DNA of 40,329 nucleotides from NCBI RefSeq assembly GCF_022829385.1, contig NZ_JAKSXX010000064.1, forward strand, positions 1 through 40,329, given 5' to 3'. The notes beneath the pieces were generated by a model. The model was not told the origin of the DNA. It saw nothing but the letters and a program-made list of their open reading frames with translations, and searched no databases. Source of the DNA: Methylobacterium sp. J-070. Its GTDB lineage: Bacteria; Pseudomonadota; Alphaproteobacteria; Rhizobiales; Beijerinckiaceae. Positions 1 to 8,677 of this stretch are shown here, piece by piece. Made by a program: the position numbers and the translations under genes. Position 1 is the first letter of the stretch. The number at the start of each line of letters is the position of its first letter.

Positions 1-150
1 ACCGTGCTGACCGACAAGGGGGTGCGGTTCTGCCATGCCCCGCGCAACCGCTCAGGCCCGACAGCCCTCTACAGCCGGCACATGTTCGCGCGCGTCTGCC
101 ACGAGCACGGCATCGAGCATCGCCTGACCACCCATGGACCACTGATGTAA
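1..150 (+). pseudogene. IS481-type transposase, 5' part (interrupted)
   Basis: The frame starting at base 1 reads an rve/DDE integrase-core segment with VLTDKGVRF near the start and HEHGIEHRLT near the end. This is the usual IS481-family layout just before the NGQVERMNRT block. The upstream part lies outside the window. The frame stops at 148-150, just after the expected HPWT position is passed out of frame. The missing continuation is found at 1745-1982, on the far side of an IS110-family element, so the gene is split by insertion. A small deletion next to HRLT also shifts the frame. The transposase cannot be functional as it stands. Confidence 0.75.
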
Positions 151-254
151 TCGACAAGAGCCTTCTTCGTGGATCTGCGCTATTTTCGGCTGGCGCACGG
201 GCGACCGCGTGGCGAAGAAGCAGGGCGTGAGGTGGGAGCCCTGCCGCGCAGCCT

Positions 255-1484
255 CTATCGTCGCACCTCAGTTGCGGCGCCCGTGCGCACCTTCTTCGGC
301 CCTTGCGGATTCCAGCCCGTCACGAAGCGGGCGTAGACCGTCTCAGCCTGTTCGACCCAGCGCCGCTCCTCATCGCGGTGGCTCTTGCTGTTGTAGGCGT
401 GAGCTGCCCCCTTCTGACCGCGAGCCGCCTTGTAGCCGGCCTTCAGCTCAAGATCGCGAAGCTTCTTCGCGTGAAGCGAGGGGCGGGCCCAGACGTAGCT
501 CTCGCTCTTGGTCAAAAGATGCCAAATCACGACCGCGAGCTTGCGGGCGGTTGCGACAGCGGCAACGTGCTGGCCGCGTCGCGCCCTGACCCGCAGGAAA
601 AAGGCTCGGAGTGGGCCTGGAGCACGGGCTGCGGCCCAGGCGGCCTCGACCAACATGCCGCGGGCGTGACCGCGACCCTGCTTGGTGATCCGGCCGTGGT
701 GCGCGGGTCCCGGTCCTGATTGCCGCACGCTCGGGTTCAGACCGAGGTAGCTGACAAGCTTTTGCGGCTCGTCGAAGCGGGTCACCTCGCCGATGGCCGC
801 TGTCAACGCGAGCGCCACCACCATGTCGATGCCGGGGACCGTCATCAGTCGCTTGACGCATTCGTCAGCGAGGGCCGAACGGGCGAGATCGCGCTCGATG
901 ACCTTCAGGTCCTCGCCAAGCCTGTCAAACTCGCGCAGGTGCCGCTCGATCGCGAGCCGTTCGTCCTCTGGCACGACCTGCTCGACGAGCCAGGCCCGGC
1001 CCTTGGCCCCGCAGAGGTCAGCGTGGGGACAGGATGGGATCAGGTGGCTGTGCAGGATCGACTGGATGATGTTTTTTAGCCGGGATCGCTGCCGAACGAT
1101 CTGGTTGCGGCGGGTAACCTGCCGGCGCAGCGCCTGGGTCGGCTCGTCTGGAACCCACACCTCCGGCAGGAACCCGCTCGCGTAGAGCTGCGCCAGCACG
1201 CCGGCGTCGATCGTGTCGGTCTTGATCTTGGCATGCGCGATCATCCGCACCTGCATCGGGTTGGCGATCACCACCTTCTTCACGTGCGGCGCGAGAACCG
1301 CCACAACGGCCGAGGCATTGCCGGTGGCCTCAACGACCACGACGTCATCCGCCGAGAGTTGCTCAGCGAAGGTGGTCAGAAGATCGCGACGCATGTCGAC
1401 GCGACCCAGCCGCCTCAGCTTGCCATCATCCCACGCTACCGCTTCCGCGAAGGCGCGGTGAATATCCAGTCCGATAATCCGCAT
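255..1484 (-). CDS. IS110-family transposase (DEDD recombinase)
   Basis: This 409-residue protein has the two-domain IS110 layout. The N-terminal RuvC-like DEDD_Tnp domain shows all four acidic residues: D7 in GLDIH, E52 in VVEATG, and D90 and D93 in KTDTIDA. The C-terminal Tnp_20 domain carries VPGID near 217, then YLGLNPSVRQSG near 246-257 with the serine region needed for strand exchange, then RITKQGRGHAR. The start at 1484 is preceded by GGGGAG at good spacing. An upstream in-frame GTG/ATG extension lacks that support. Length and motifs look intact, so the enzyme may be active. IS110 enzymes act with a structured RNA made from the element's own non-coding end. Confidence 0.88.
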   Translation of the reverse strand: MRIIGLDIHRAFAEAVAWDDGKLRRLGRVDMRRDLLTTFAEQLSADDVVVVEATGNASAVVAVLAPHVKKVVIANPMQVRMIAHAKIKTDTIDAGVLAQLYASGFLPEVWVPDEPTQALRRQVTRRNQIVRQRSRLKNIIQSILHSHLIPSCPHADLCGAKGRAWLVEQVVPEDERLAIERHLREFDRLGEDLKVIERDLARSALADECVKRLMTVPGIDMVVALALTAAIGEVTRFDEPQKLVSYLGLNPSVRQSGPGPAHHGRITKQGRGHARGMLVEAAWAAARAPGPLRAFFLRVRARRGQHVAAVATARKLAVVIWHLLTKSESYVWARPSLHAKKLRDLELKAGYKAARGQKGAAHAYNSKSHRDEERRWVEQAETVYARFVTGWNPQGPKKVRTGAATEVRR

Positions 1485-1489
1485 GCCCA

Positions 1490-1740
1490 CTCCCCATGCT
1501 GGTTCGTCGACAAAAACGGGAGCTGGCGGGCAGCACGACACCTACTGATCCGCGCTCGCAGCGCATCCGGGAAAGTCGCAAGGGGCGGCCATGTAACGAG
1601 TTCGGGCTCTCAGCCCACTGTCTATCGACGGCCTGCCCGCACCTTCGTGCTCCCGGTGCCCCGCGTCCCAGATGGGCTCACCATAATGCCGTTCTCTGGG
1701 GAGAACAGCGGAACGAGAAGGCACCGCACGGGTACATACC
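1490..1740 (-). ncRNA. Candidate bridge RNA region of the IS110 element
   Basis: This is the non-coding end upstream of the recombinase start. In IS110-group elements this end is transcribed as a bridge RNA with target-binding and donor-binding loops. It contains compact stem-loops, for example GGGCT/AGCCC at 1604-1616 and GTTCTC/GAGAAC at 1691-1706. No protein-coding signal of its own was seen. The RNA assignment rests on family knowledge and position. Its exact ends and fold were not determined. Confidence 0.4.
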
Positions 1741-1744
1741 GGAT

Positions 1745-1982
1745 AACGGTCAAGTCGAGCGGATGAACCGCACCATCAAGGACGCCACGGTCAAGCGCTA
1801 CCACTACGACACGCACGAACAGCTCCGGGCACACCTCCAGCTGTTCGTGGACGCCCACAACTATGCCCGTCGGCTGAAGACCCTGCGCGGCCTCACGCCC
1901 TACGAGCATGTCCTTCAGGTCTGGACCAAAGAGCCCGAACGCTTCAGGTTCGACCCGTCACACCTCATCCCGGGACCATACA
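1745..1982 (+). pseudogene. IS481-type transposase, 3' part
   Basis: This open stretch reads NGQVERMNRTIKDATVKRYH, then the conserved ARRLKTLRGLTPYEH and VWTKEPERFRFDPSHLIPG. It is the C-terminal third of an IS481-type integrase core. NGQVERMN carries the catalytic glutamate of the DDE triad. The usual stop after the MPG-like end is missing, and the sequence passes directly into an acetyltransferase fragment in another frame. It is the continuation of the 1-150 fragment, separated from it by the IS110 element. Confidence 0.8.
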
Positions 1983-2415
1983 ACTGCAGCGGGCCTGGAT
2001 CACGCGCTACAGGGATCGCGAGGAAGCGGGAACCGAGTACTACTACATCATCGAGAACCCAGCCGACCATGCGATCGGGACGGTGCGCATCTACGATTTC
2101 CAGGGGCCGTCCTTCGTTTGGGGGAGCTGGATCATCAAGCGCGGCTCGCCTCTGCTCGTGGCGATCAGTTCAGCACTCCGCGTGTACGACTTCGCGTTCT
2201 ACGATCTGGGATTCACGCAGGCGCACTTGGAAGTCCGCCGGAAGAACCGCACGGCCTTCGCGTTCCACCGACGCTTCGGTGCCGAGATCACCCATTCGGA
2301 CGATCTCGATCACTTCCTCCGTATCACGCGAGAGAGCTACGAGACTGTGCGGCCGCGGTATGCCAGAGCCATCGGTGCCGAGACTCCGGATCGCTGGCCC
2401 GTATCACAGCCCTAA
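1972..2415 (+). pseudogene. GNAT-type N-acetyltransferase, N-terminus lost
   Basis: A frame open from about 1972 reads WITRYRDREEAGTEYYYIIE, then GTVRIYDF, SFVWGSWII, YDLGFTQAHLEVRRKN and AFHRRFGAEI, and stops at 2415. The strand order and the R-x-N-x-x-x-x-x-F/H-x-R-x-G end are typical of RimJ/RimL-type GNAT folds. Related enzymes acetylate amino sugars in nucleotide-sugar pathways (PseH-like). The first 20-40 residues and the start codon are missing: the frame emerges from the tail of the IS481 fragment. It is probably a dead remnant of the adjacent polysaccharide locus. An internal ATG at 2083 would give only a partial fold. The family call is good, the substrate is not known. Confidence 0.65.
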
Positions 2416-3037
2416 CCTGCATGCGGTGAGACGTGGAGCCGGACATTCTGTGAATTTCGGCCGTTGAACTGATGCGCTAAGCCGCGATCAGGCAACGTTC
2501 TCTAATTTGAGAACGGGCGGCGCATAGACGTTCTCGGTCTCGATGATGCAAACGCCTCAACGCAAGCCGTCAGCGAACCCGGCCAGGCCCAGAGCCTTGA
2601 CCTTATCCGCGCCGCCGCCCCAAAGGGCGTCGTCGGCCTCGACTACGACTACCTTCTGCTGGGCACGCAGGCCTGCCGCGATCGCGGCGAAACCGGCCGG
2701 TGATCAGGTTTACCGCGGCGGGGCATAGTGGAGTTGATACATCAGTTGGTTCCGCTCGCGCGGAGCGGAGGTCGGCTCGATCCTGGCCAGCGCACCGGCT
2801 AGGTCGACCAAGCGCAAGCGGTCCGCTGGCACGCGCAGTGACGTTCACGGGAAGGCGGATCGCGTTCTTCGCACTGGCCAACTTAGTCATCGTCGAAATC
2901 ATCGAAGCGGCATAACCGGCAGCCGACGGCTGCTCGGACCGGTTATGCTGAGGGTTCGCCATGCGTCAGGTGCCCCAATGGCCGTCGATTGAGGCGCGTC
3001 TGCCTCGGGTTTTTGATGGAAAGGTGCGATCGGCCTC
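2416..3037. other. Intergenic debris with gene fragments
   Basis: No intact gene is visible. A plus-strand open stretch near 2529-2702 reads LDLIRAAAPKGVVGLDYDY and then stops. A minus-strand stretch 2841-2710 ends in ERNQLMYQLHYAPPR and a stop. Both look like coding remnants without usable starts, and neither was assigned to a family. A short palindrome GTTCTC-TAATTT-GAGAAC lies at 2497-2514. The region joins the IS debris to the sugar locus and probably marks old deletions. Confidence 0.4.
2911..2947. repeat. Nested inverted repeat
   Basis: CATAACCGG at 2911-2919 is perfectly complementary to CCGGTTATG at 2939-2947. Inside lies a second perfect hairpin, CAGCC-GAC-GGCTG, at 2920-2932. It sits just downstream of the minus-strand aminotransferase gene. 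It could be a terminator-like structure without a clear T-run, or the end of a lost mobile element. Confidence 0.5.
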
Positions 3038-4174
3038 TCAAGCCGCTGGGGAATGAAAGGTTTCCGCTACCTCCAGGCAGGCCGCGGCGACCTGGCGGAC
3101 CTCGTCATCGCTCATATGCGGTCCGATGGGCAGGCTCAGAATCTCGCGTCCGAGACGCCGCCCCAGTTCACTGCTGCCTCGCACCGAGATGCCCGCGTAA
3201 GCCTCTGCGTCGGCGGGGGCTATCGGGTAGTGGATCTGCGTATCGATGCCGCGCCGCTTCAGCCCGGCCGCAAGCGCATCGCGGTGATCCGTGCGGATCA
3301 CGTAGAGGTGCCAAACGGCATCGGCCCGCGGATCGACCTGCGGGAGTGCCAGTCCAGTCGGCGCCAGAGCGTCGTGGTATAGCCGCGCGATCGTTGCACG
3401 ACGCGCGTTCCATGCGTCTAGATGGCGTAGCTTAACCCGCAGAACAGCAGCTTGGAGTTCGTCGAGCCGCGAGTTCACCCCTTGCTGGCGATGGACGTAC
3501 TTCTCGCTCGATCCGTAATTCGCCAGCTCACGCATCCGACGCGCCATCGTGGGGTCCGACGTGGTGATGGCTCCCCCATCGCCCAATGCCCCGAGGTTTT
3601 TTCCGGGGTAGAAACTAAAGGCCGCAGCATCGCCGAGGCTGCCTGCCCTTGTCCCATCAAAGGTAGCTCCATGGGCCTGCGCGGCGTCTTCGACGCAAAG
3701 CAGGCCGTTACGGCGCGCGAGGGCTCGCAGAACCGTCATGTCGGCCGCCTGTCCGTAGAGGTGGACCGGCACCAGGGCTTTCGTGCGGCTCGTGATGGCC
3801 CGTTCGGCCAAAGCTGGATCCATATTGTAGGTGTCTGGATCCGGCTCGATTGCGACGGGGATCGCACCGACCTGACTGACGGCGAGCCACGTCGCGATGA
3901 AGGTGTTCGACGGCACGAGCACTTCGTCGCCGTGCCCGATGCCGTGCGCCCGCAGGATCAGGTGCAGCGCATCCAAGCCGTTGGCCACGCCGATGGCGTG
4001 CTCAGCCCCACAATAGGCCGCGAACTCTGTCTCGAAGGCTTCGACCTCCTCGCCGAGGATATAGCGTGACCGGTCGAGCACCCGGTGCCAAGCGGCGTCG
4101 AGTTCGGCGCGAATCGTGTCGTGCGTCCGGGCGAGATCCAGAAACGGTACCCTCATCGCATGCCCGCTCGTCAT
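3038..4174 (-). CDS. DegT/DnrJ/EryC1/StrS-type sugar aminotransferase (FdtB/QdtB-like)
   Basis: A 378-residue PLP-dependent fold type I aminotransferase, normal length for the family. Visible motifs are VPFLDLAR at the start, GVANGLDAL around 62-70, [19 protein letters not shown] around 89-107, VEDAAQAHG with D163 that binds the PLP nitrogen, and [14 protein letters not shown] with the PLP lysine K192. Its start forms an ATGA overlap (4171-4174) with the ketoisomerase gene, which supports this start and translational coupling. FdtA/QdtA plus FdtB/QdtB make dTDP-3-amino-3,6-dideoxyhexoses (Fuc3N or Qui3N) from dTDP-4-keto-6-deoxyglucose, the likely job here. Which isomer is made cannot be decided by eye. 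Confidence 0.88.
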   Translation of the reverse strand: MTSGHAMRVPFLDLARTHDTIRAELDAAWHRVLDRSRYILGEEVEAFETEFAAYCGAEHAIGVANGLDALHLILRAHGIGHGDEVLVPSNTFIATWLAVSQVGAIPVAIEPDPDTYNMDPALAERAITSRTKALVPVHLYGQAADMTVLRALARRNGLLCVEDAAQAHGATFDGTRAGSLGDAAAFSFYPGKNLGALGDGGAITTSDPTMARRMRELANYGSSEKYVHRQQGVNSRLDELQAAVLRVKLRHLDAWNARRATIARLYHDALAPTGLALPQVDPRADAVWHLYVIRTDHRDALAAGLKRRGIDTQIHYPIAPADAEAYAGISVRGSSELGRRLGREILSLPIGPHMSDDEVRQVAAACLEVAETFHSPAA

Positions 4175-4584
4175 CTCAGGCCTTTCGCGTGCAGGAACGC
4201 GTCGTAGTCCCGGAAATAGTCGCTCTCATGATAATGGTCGGAGGCTAGGGCTAGGCACACCGCGCCTCCGGAAAAATCGTCGATGTCGCGCCAGAACATC
4301 CGAGGAATGTAAAGACCTACATTAGGCCGGCTCAAACGAAAGCTCTGACGCGTCAGGCCGTCATCTAGGTGGACATGGAAGCTGCCGGAGACTGCGATTA
4401 AGACTTGCTCTAATGCTTTGTGGCTATGCCCGGCGCGAGCTGCGCCGTCGGACACGTCGTAGATGAAGTAGATGCGCCGCACCGGGAACGGCACATCCTT
4501 CTCGGCCTCGATCGGGGTTAGGGCGCCGCGGGGATCCCGGATCCGCTGGAACTCGATGAGATGAGGCTTAGTCGTCACGTTCAT
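4171..4584 (-). CDS. FdtA/QdtA-family sugar 3,4-ketoisomerase (cupin)
   Basis: A 137-residue single-domain cupin of the WxcM/FdtA/QdtA family. It shows [24 protein letters not shown], the GHSHKALEQ histidine cluster, a [10 protein letters not shown] strand, [12 protein letters not shown] and [17 protein letters not shown], which is close to the family consensus. It converts dTDP-4-keto-6-deoxyglucose to the 3-keto isomer for the following aminotransferase. The ATG at 4584 is preceded by CGGAG at suitable spacing. An in-frame ATG at 4614 has weaker support. The stop overlaps the aminotransferase start. Making the dTDP-sugar also needs RmlA and RmlB, which are not in this window. Confidence 0.87.
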   Translation of the reverse strand: MNVTTKPHLIEFQRIRDPRGALTPIEAEKDVPFPVRRIYFIYDVSDGAARAGHSHKALEQVLIAVSGSFHVHLDDGLTRQSFRLSRPNVGLYIPRMFWRDIDDFSGGAVCLALASDHYHESDYFRDYDAFLHAKGLR

Positions 4585-4943
4585 CCCGATCTCCGGCTCG
4601 GCGACGACCCTCATAGTCAGGTCTGTCCCCCCCACCTGTGCCGCTGGCGGGCGACTAGCCCATTGTCCCCCTGCCGGTCGACCGACCGGCATTGGCCGGC
4701 TGTCCTAGGCCAAACTGCGGGGATTTCGCAACGGCCGCTCGCTCGGCGGCTTTTCCGGTAGGCCGCGCGCCTTGCGCCGCAGGTACGGGCATGGTCAAGC
4801 ATCCCGCACGCGCGTATGACCGCCGCATGGCGGCGTCGCGTCGCCGACAAGCGCAGGATGAAGCGGGTCCGCCCCATGGAGCGCTCGAAGACCTGTCGCC
4901 TCGCCGACCGCCGTCCGCGCGGTCCGCGGCCAACCGGCATCCG
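4585..4943. promoter_or_regulatory. Divergent intergenic region with a perfect palindrome
   Basis: This 359-base stretch separates the minus-strand ketoisomerase from the plus-strand acetyltransferase, so both promoters should lie here. It holds a perfect 8-base-arm inverted repeat, GCCGGTCG-AC-CGACCGGC, at 4673-4690, a possible operator or hairpin. No convincing -35/-10 pair was found, and no coding frame here looks real. Confidence 0.4.
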
Positions 4944-5588
4944 ATGACCGAACGTCTCGTGCTCTACGGCGCGGGGGCCCTCGCGCGCGAGATCGTGGAC
5001 GTGATCGCGCGGCTGCGCGGCGCAGGCGCTGACGTGGAGTTCCTCGGCGCCCTCGTCGACCCGGGTTACGAGGCCCCCGAGGTCTTTCGCGGCCGGCCCG
5101 TCCTCCGGGACATCGACGCGTTCAAGGGCGACGAAACCCTGCGCTTCGTCGTGGCGTTGGGCGAGCCGAAGGCCAGGGCGGAAGCGGTCGGCCGCCTGAA
5201 ATCGGCGCTCGGCCCGCGCTTCGCCTCGGTCATCGACCCCTCCGTGCTGATCGGCACGGGCAGCAGCGTCGGCGCGGGCACCGTGATCCTCGGCCACGCC
5301 TCCGTCACCACGGACACGCGCCTCGGCGGTCACGTCCTCGTCAACCCGGGCTGCACCATCGCGCACGACAACCGGATCGCGGATTTCGCGACTCTCAGCC
5401 CCGGCGTGCACCTCGCCGGCCACGTCACCGTCGAGGAGGGCGCCTTCCTCGGCACCGGCGCCTGCGTCATCCCGCAGATCCGCATCGGTGCCGGCGCCTT
5501 CGTCGGAGCCGGCTCGATCGTGATCCGCAATGTCGCGCCAGGGCACACCGTCCTCGGCAACCCAGCCCGCGTCCTGCGCCGCGGCTGA
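4944..5588 (+). CDS. NeuD/PglD-family sugar acyltransferase (left-handed beta-helix)
   Basis: A 214-residue protein with an N-terminal Rossmann-like PglD_N domain (LVLYGAGALAREIVDVI, residues 5-21). From about residue 95 a hexapeptide-repeat left-handed beta-helix follows (IGTGSSVGAGTVI, then ACVIPQIRIGAGAFVGAGS). The general-base histidine is H141 in CTIAHDNRI. The end GHTVLGNPARVLRRG is typical. Such enzymes transfer acetyl, or sometimes longer acyl groups, from CoA to the amine of a nucleotide-activated amino sugar. It lies divergent to the FdtA/FdtB pair and upstream of a second aminotransferase, so it probably N-acylates one of these amino sugars. The ATG at 4944 matches the conserved N-terminus. 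Upstream in-frame codons look non-coding. Confidence 0.85.
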   Translation: MTERLVLYGAGALAREIVDVIARLRGAGADVEFLGALVDPGYEAPEVFRGRPVLRDIDAFKGDETLRFVVALGEPKARAEAVGRLKSALGPRFASVIDPSVLIGTGSSVGAGTVILGHASVTTDTRLGGHVLVNPGCTIAHDNRIADFATLSPGVHLAGHVTVEEGAFLGTGACVIPQIRIGAGAFVGAGSIVIRNVAPGHTVLGNPARVLRRG

Positions 5589-5698
5589 ACCGCCCCGGCA
5601 GGAGCGCGCCTTCCGCAGCCCTGCGCCGCCATGTATAGCGGGCCCCTTTCAGAATGCGCCGTCGCCGCGGCGATCACGGCCGAGGACAGGGTGCAACG

Positions 5699-6808
5699 AT
5701 GATCCCCGTGTTGATCCCGAGCCTGCCGGAGACGGATGCGATCGTGCCGTACCTGCGCCGGATCGACGGCGCGCGCATCTACAGCAACTACGGTCCTCTG
5801 ACCAAGGAGTTCACCGCGCGGCTGTGCGGCTTCGTCTCCGGGCAGAGCGGCGGCGGCGCGGTTCACGCGGCGCTCGCCAGCAACGGCACCTCGGCGATCG
5901 AGCTCGCCCTGCGGTACCGGACCGCGGGGCGCACCGGCCGCTTCTGCGTGATGCCGTCCTGGACTTTCATCGCCACCGCGCATGCGGCCGCCAATGTCGG
6001 GCTCACGCCCTACTTCACGGATGTCGATCCCGAGACGATGGCGATCACGCCGGCGATCGCGGCGCGGGCCCTGCGGGCGAATTCAGGCGACGTCGCTGCG
6101 GTCATCGTGGTGAGCCCCTGCGGCGCGCCCATCGATGTCGCCGCCTGGGAGGCCTTTGAAGCCGCGCACGACGTGCCGGTGGTGTTCGACGCAGCCGCGG
6201 CGACCCTGAACCTCAGGCGCGTCGGCGCCCAGCCGGTGTGCACCAGCCTGCACGCCACCAAGGCCTTCGGCATCGGGGAAGGCGGCGCGATTTTCTCGAC
6301 CGATCCCGAGATGGCCGAGACGATCACCGCGATGACCGGCTTCGGCTTCTCGCCGGGCAGCCGCGTGTCGCAGATGCGGGGCGGCAACTACCGGATCTCG
6401 GAATACGCCGCCGCGGTCGGACTCGCCGCGCTCGATGGCCTGGACGCCCGGATCGCGTCCCTGCGCGAGGTCTCCCTGGCCTACCTCGAGGGGTTCGAGC
6501 GGATCAGTGTCCCGATGCAGGCGGGCTTCGGCCGCGATTGGCTCACGATGACCGCGAACGCGATCATTCCCCCCGCCGACGTCGAGGTGGTCACCGCGGC
6601 CTTCGACGCGGCCGGGATCCAGTGGCGGCGCTGGTACGGCGACGGCTGCCACGCGCACCCGACCTTCGCGGCATGTCCCCATGACGGCCTGGCGGACACG
6701 CCCGGCGTGGTCAGCACCGCGATCGGAATACCGTTCTTTCCGGCCCTCTCGGCGGACCAGATCGCCGAGGTGTGCGGGTGCGTCGAGCGGGTTCTCTCGA
6801 CCCGCTGA
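5699..6808 (+). CDS. Second DegT/DnrJ/EryC1/StrS-type aminotransferase
   Basis: A 369-residue member of the DegT family, a diverged relative of the 3038-4174 enzyme. It shows IYSNYGPLTKEFTARL near residues 27-42, ASNGTSAIELAL near 60-71, VMPSWTFIATAHAAANVG near 84-101, FDAAAA with D164, and HATKAFGIGEGGAIFST with the PLP lysine at K188. The HATK form of the lysine motif is common in sugar aminotransferases that use a 4-keto or 3-keto nucleotide sugar. The start at 5699 follows AGGACAGG at suitable spacing. It lies 110 bases after the NeuD-like gene and likely shares its transcript. The substrate is not identifiable from sequence alone. Confidence 0.83.
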   Translation: MIPVLIPSLPETDAIVPYLRRIDGARIYSNYGPLTKEFTARLCGFVSGQSGGGAVHAALASNGTSAIELALRYRTAGRTGRFCVMPSWTFIATAHAAANVGLTPYFTDVDPETMAITPAIAARALRANSGDVAAVIVVSPCGAPIDVAAWEAFEAAHDVPVVFDAAAATLNLRRVGAQPVCTSLHATKAFGIGEGGAIFSTDPEMAETITAMTGFGFSPGSRVSQMRGGNYRISEYAAAVGLAALDGLDARIASLREVSLAYLEGFERISVPMQAGFGRDWLTMTANAIIPPADVEVVTAAFDAAGIQWRRWYGDGCHAHPTFAACPHDGLADTPGVVSTAIGIPFFPALSADQIAEVCGCVERVLSTR

Positions 6809-6822
6809 ACGGGTCTCCGCGG

Positions 6823-6849
6823 CGGACGAGACCGGGCCGGTCTCGTCCG
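6823..6849. terminator. Perfect 11-base inverted repeat (terminator-like, no T-run)
   Basis: CGGACGAGACC at 6823-6833 pairs perfectly with GGTCTCGTCCG at 6839-6849 around a five-base loop. It lies in the 72-base gap between the aminotransferase stop and the GT61 start. There is no T-run, so it may slow or process the transcript rather than end it. Confidence 0.5.
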
Positions 6850-6880
6850 ATCGCCCATCCCATCCGAACGGTCGATCCCG

Positions 6881-8677
6881 ATGCGCGACGTCCTCCGCCC
6901 AATCCTGATGCAGGCCGCCCAGTCGGGGACCTCCGAGGCGATGGAAGCCCTCGAACGCCGGCTTGAGGCGGCTGGGGGCGGCGACATCCTCGCCCAGCAC
7001 CTTGCGACCCTCGGGTTCCGCCTCCAGGGCGAGGGCAAGACGGACCTAGCCGCGCGGGCTTACGGGCTCGCCGGGCACGTGGCGCCGCATCGCGCGCCGC
7101 GCTACCGGCTGCTCGCGGTCCGGACCCGCATTCTTGGCCTGTGCCAGCGCGCCGAGTTCGACCCGGTCCCGAAGCTTCTCGAGGAGCTTCAAGAGGCCAA
7201 GGCAGCGGCTCAGGATCCGATGCAGGACGATCTCTCCTTTATCGATCTGGCCTGGGGCTACGAGCTGCGCGGCGAGGTGGAGAACGCGGTGCGCAGCTAT
7301 CTGCTGGCATGCATTGCCCGCGACCAGCACGGCGGCGAGGCGCTGACCCGCGACAGCGACACGCTGGAGATCAAGATCAAGAATCTCCGCCGCCTGCAAT
7401 TCGACGCCCTGCTCGACGCGCACCGGTTCGATGAGGCGATCGCGCTGCACGAGCGCACCCGTCGGGTGCACGGCGCGGGCCCCTTCGCCGCCTACGCGAT
7501 CACCAGCGCAAAAGCGCTCGCCGAGGCCGGGAAGGCGACCTACGCCGAGATCCTGCCCGCGCGCCGGATCGCGCCGGCGGACCTGAAGTTCTGGGAGTCG
7601 TCCCCGCCCCTCACCTCCGAGCCAGGCGACCTCGACGTGCCGGCACTCTACCTGTCCTTCGTCCGCGACGCCCGGGCATTCCCGCGCAGCAACGTCGTCG
7701 TGAAGGACGACAGGCTGATCTACGACCTCGCGGCCCATCCGCGCCGGAAGGACATCCTGATCCAGGACGGAGTCAATCTCGACCAGATCATGATGGCGGC
7801 CTTCGGCGAGACCCACGCCCTGGTCGAGGTGCCGGAAGCCCCGCTCCGGGTCGAGGCCGGCCTGATGATGTTCGGCATGATGAGCCGCAACTACGGGCAC
7901 TGGTTTGGCGAGTTCCTGCCGCGCATGCTCTGCTACAACGACCCGCGCTGCCCGGACGGGATTCCGCTCTGCATCGACGACCACATGCCGAGCACCCACG
8001 AGGAGATCCTGAGTCTGCTCGACACGCGCGGCCGGCCGGTGATCCGGCTTCCGGCGCGGCCGGTGGAGTTCGGCCAGCTCGGGATGGCACCCGTGCCGGC
8101 CTTCTTCCCGTTCGAGATGAAGCCTGGGCTGCCCGTCTACGACACCATCTGGCCCGCCGACATCTTTGGGGCGATCCGGCGGCGAATCCTCGAATGCGCC
8201 CGCGCGCGGGGCGCGCTGTCGGCCCGAACCGGGCGGCGCCTGTTCATCTCGCGCAAGGCGTTCACCCAGCGCGTGCTCGTGAACGAGGCCGAACTCGCGG
8301 AGCGGCTGCGCCCACTCGGCTTCGAGGTCATTTACCCCGAGACCCTCTCGTTCCTCGAACAGGTCGACCTGTTCCACGCCGCCGACCTCGTCGTCGGCTC
8401 CTGCAACTCGTCCCTGAACAACACCCTGTTCTGCCGGCCCGGATGCCGGATCCTGGGCCTGATCCACGAGGAGCTGGGCTTCAATTTCCGCGCCTATACC
8501 AGCTATATCGAGTCCGGCGGCGGGCGGATCACGTTCCTGCGCGGGCGCTCGAACCACGAGCCCGGCGTCCATCCTTTTCACGTCAGCTACAGCATCGATC
8601 CGGCCAAGCTCCTCGCCGCGGTGGCCAACATGAGCGCCGGATTGTCCGTCACGGAGGATCCCGTCCTATGGTCTTGA
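6881..8677 (+). CDS. GT61-family glycosyltransferase with TPR-like N-terminal half
   Basis: A 598-residue protein. Residues 1-220 are all-helical with TPR-like spacing (LAARAYGLAGHVAPHRAPRY, FDEAIALHERTRRVHG). Residues 255-560 match the DUF563/GT61 family: MMSRNYGHWFGEFLPRML around 333-350, then RRLFISRK, GFEVIYPETLSFLEQVDLF and ADLVVGSCNSSLNNTLFC. GT61 enzymes add sugars such as xylose or GlcNAc to glycans. Bacterial members are usually found in capsule or O-antigen loci, as here. The Shine-Dalgarno sequence at the chosen ATG is weak, but the frame begins cleanly after the upstream hairpin. The fold call is confident, donor and acceptor are unknown. Confidence 0.8.
   Translation: MRDVLRPILMQAAQSGTSEAMEALERRLEAAGGGDILAQHLATLGFRLQGEGKTDLAARAYGLAGHVAPHRAPRYRLLAVRTRILGLCQRAEFDPVPKLLEELQEAKAAAQDPMQDDLSFIDLAWGYELRGEVENAVRSYLLACIARDQHGGEALTRDSDTLEIKIKNLRRLQFDALLDAHRFDEAIALHERTRRVHGAGPFAAYAITSAKALAEAGKATYAEILPARRIAPADLKFWESSPPLTSEPGDLDVPALYLSFVRDARAFPRSNVVVKDDRLIYDLAAHPRRKDILIQDGVNLDQIMMAAFGETHALVEVPEAPLRVEAGLMMFGMMSRNYGHWFGEFLPRMLCYNDPRCPDGIPLCIDDHMPSTHEEILSLLDTRGRPVIRLPARPVEFGQLGMAPVPAFFPFEMKPGLPVYDTIWPADIFGAIRRRILECARARGALSARTGRRLFISRKAFTQRVLVNEAELAERLRPLGFEVIYPETLSFLEQVDLFHAADLVVGSCNSSLNNTLFCRPGCRILGLIHEELGFNFRAYTSYIESGGGRITFLRGRSNHEPGVHPFHVSYSIDPAKLLAAVANMSAGLSVTEDPVLWS

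Larger units (their letters stand above)
148..1744 (-). mobile_element. IS110-family insertion sequence nested in an IS481-type transposase
   Basis: The two halves of one IS481-type transposase lie at 1-147 and 1745-1982. The material between them is a single DEDD recombinase with about 105 bases downstream and about 260 bases upstream. IS110-family elements generally lack long terminal inverted repeats, and none were seen here. The exact ends are therefore uncertain by roughly ten bases on each side. The longer non-coding end lies upstream of the recombinase, which fits the IS110 group rather than the IS1111 group. In that group the upstream end is known to encode the bridge RNA that guides target choice. 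Confidence 0.7.

Noticed and set aside
2497..2514. GTTCTC/GAGAAC palindrome similar to the hairpin at 1691-1706 in the IS110 end
   Set aside because: Only the six-base arms are shared and the loops and flanks differ, so a second IS110 end is not supported.
7046..8581. 511-codon open frame on the minus strand opposite the GT61 gene
   Set aside because: Its sequence is a mirror of the GT61 codons, with no family motif. Long antisense frames are expected at this GC content.
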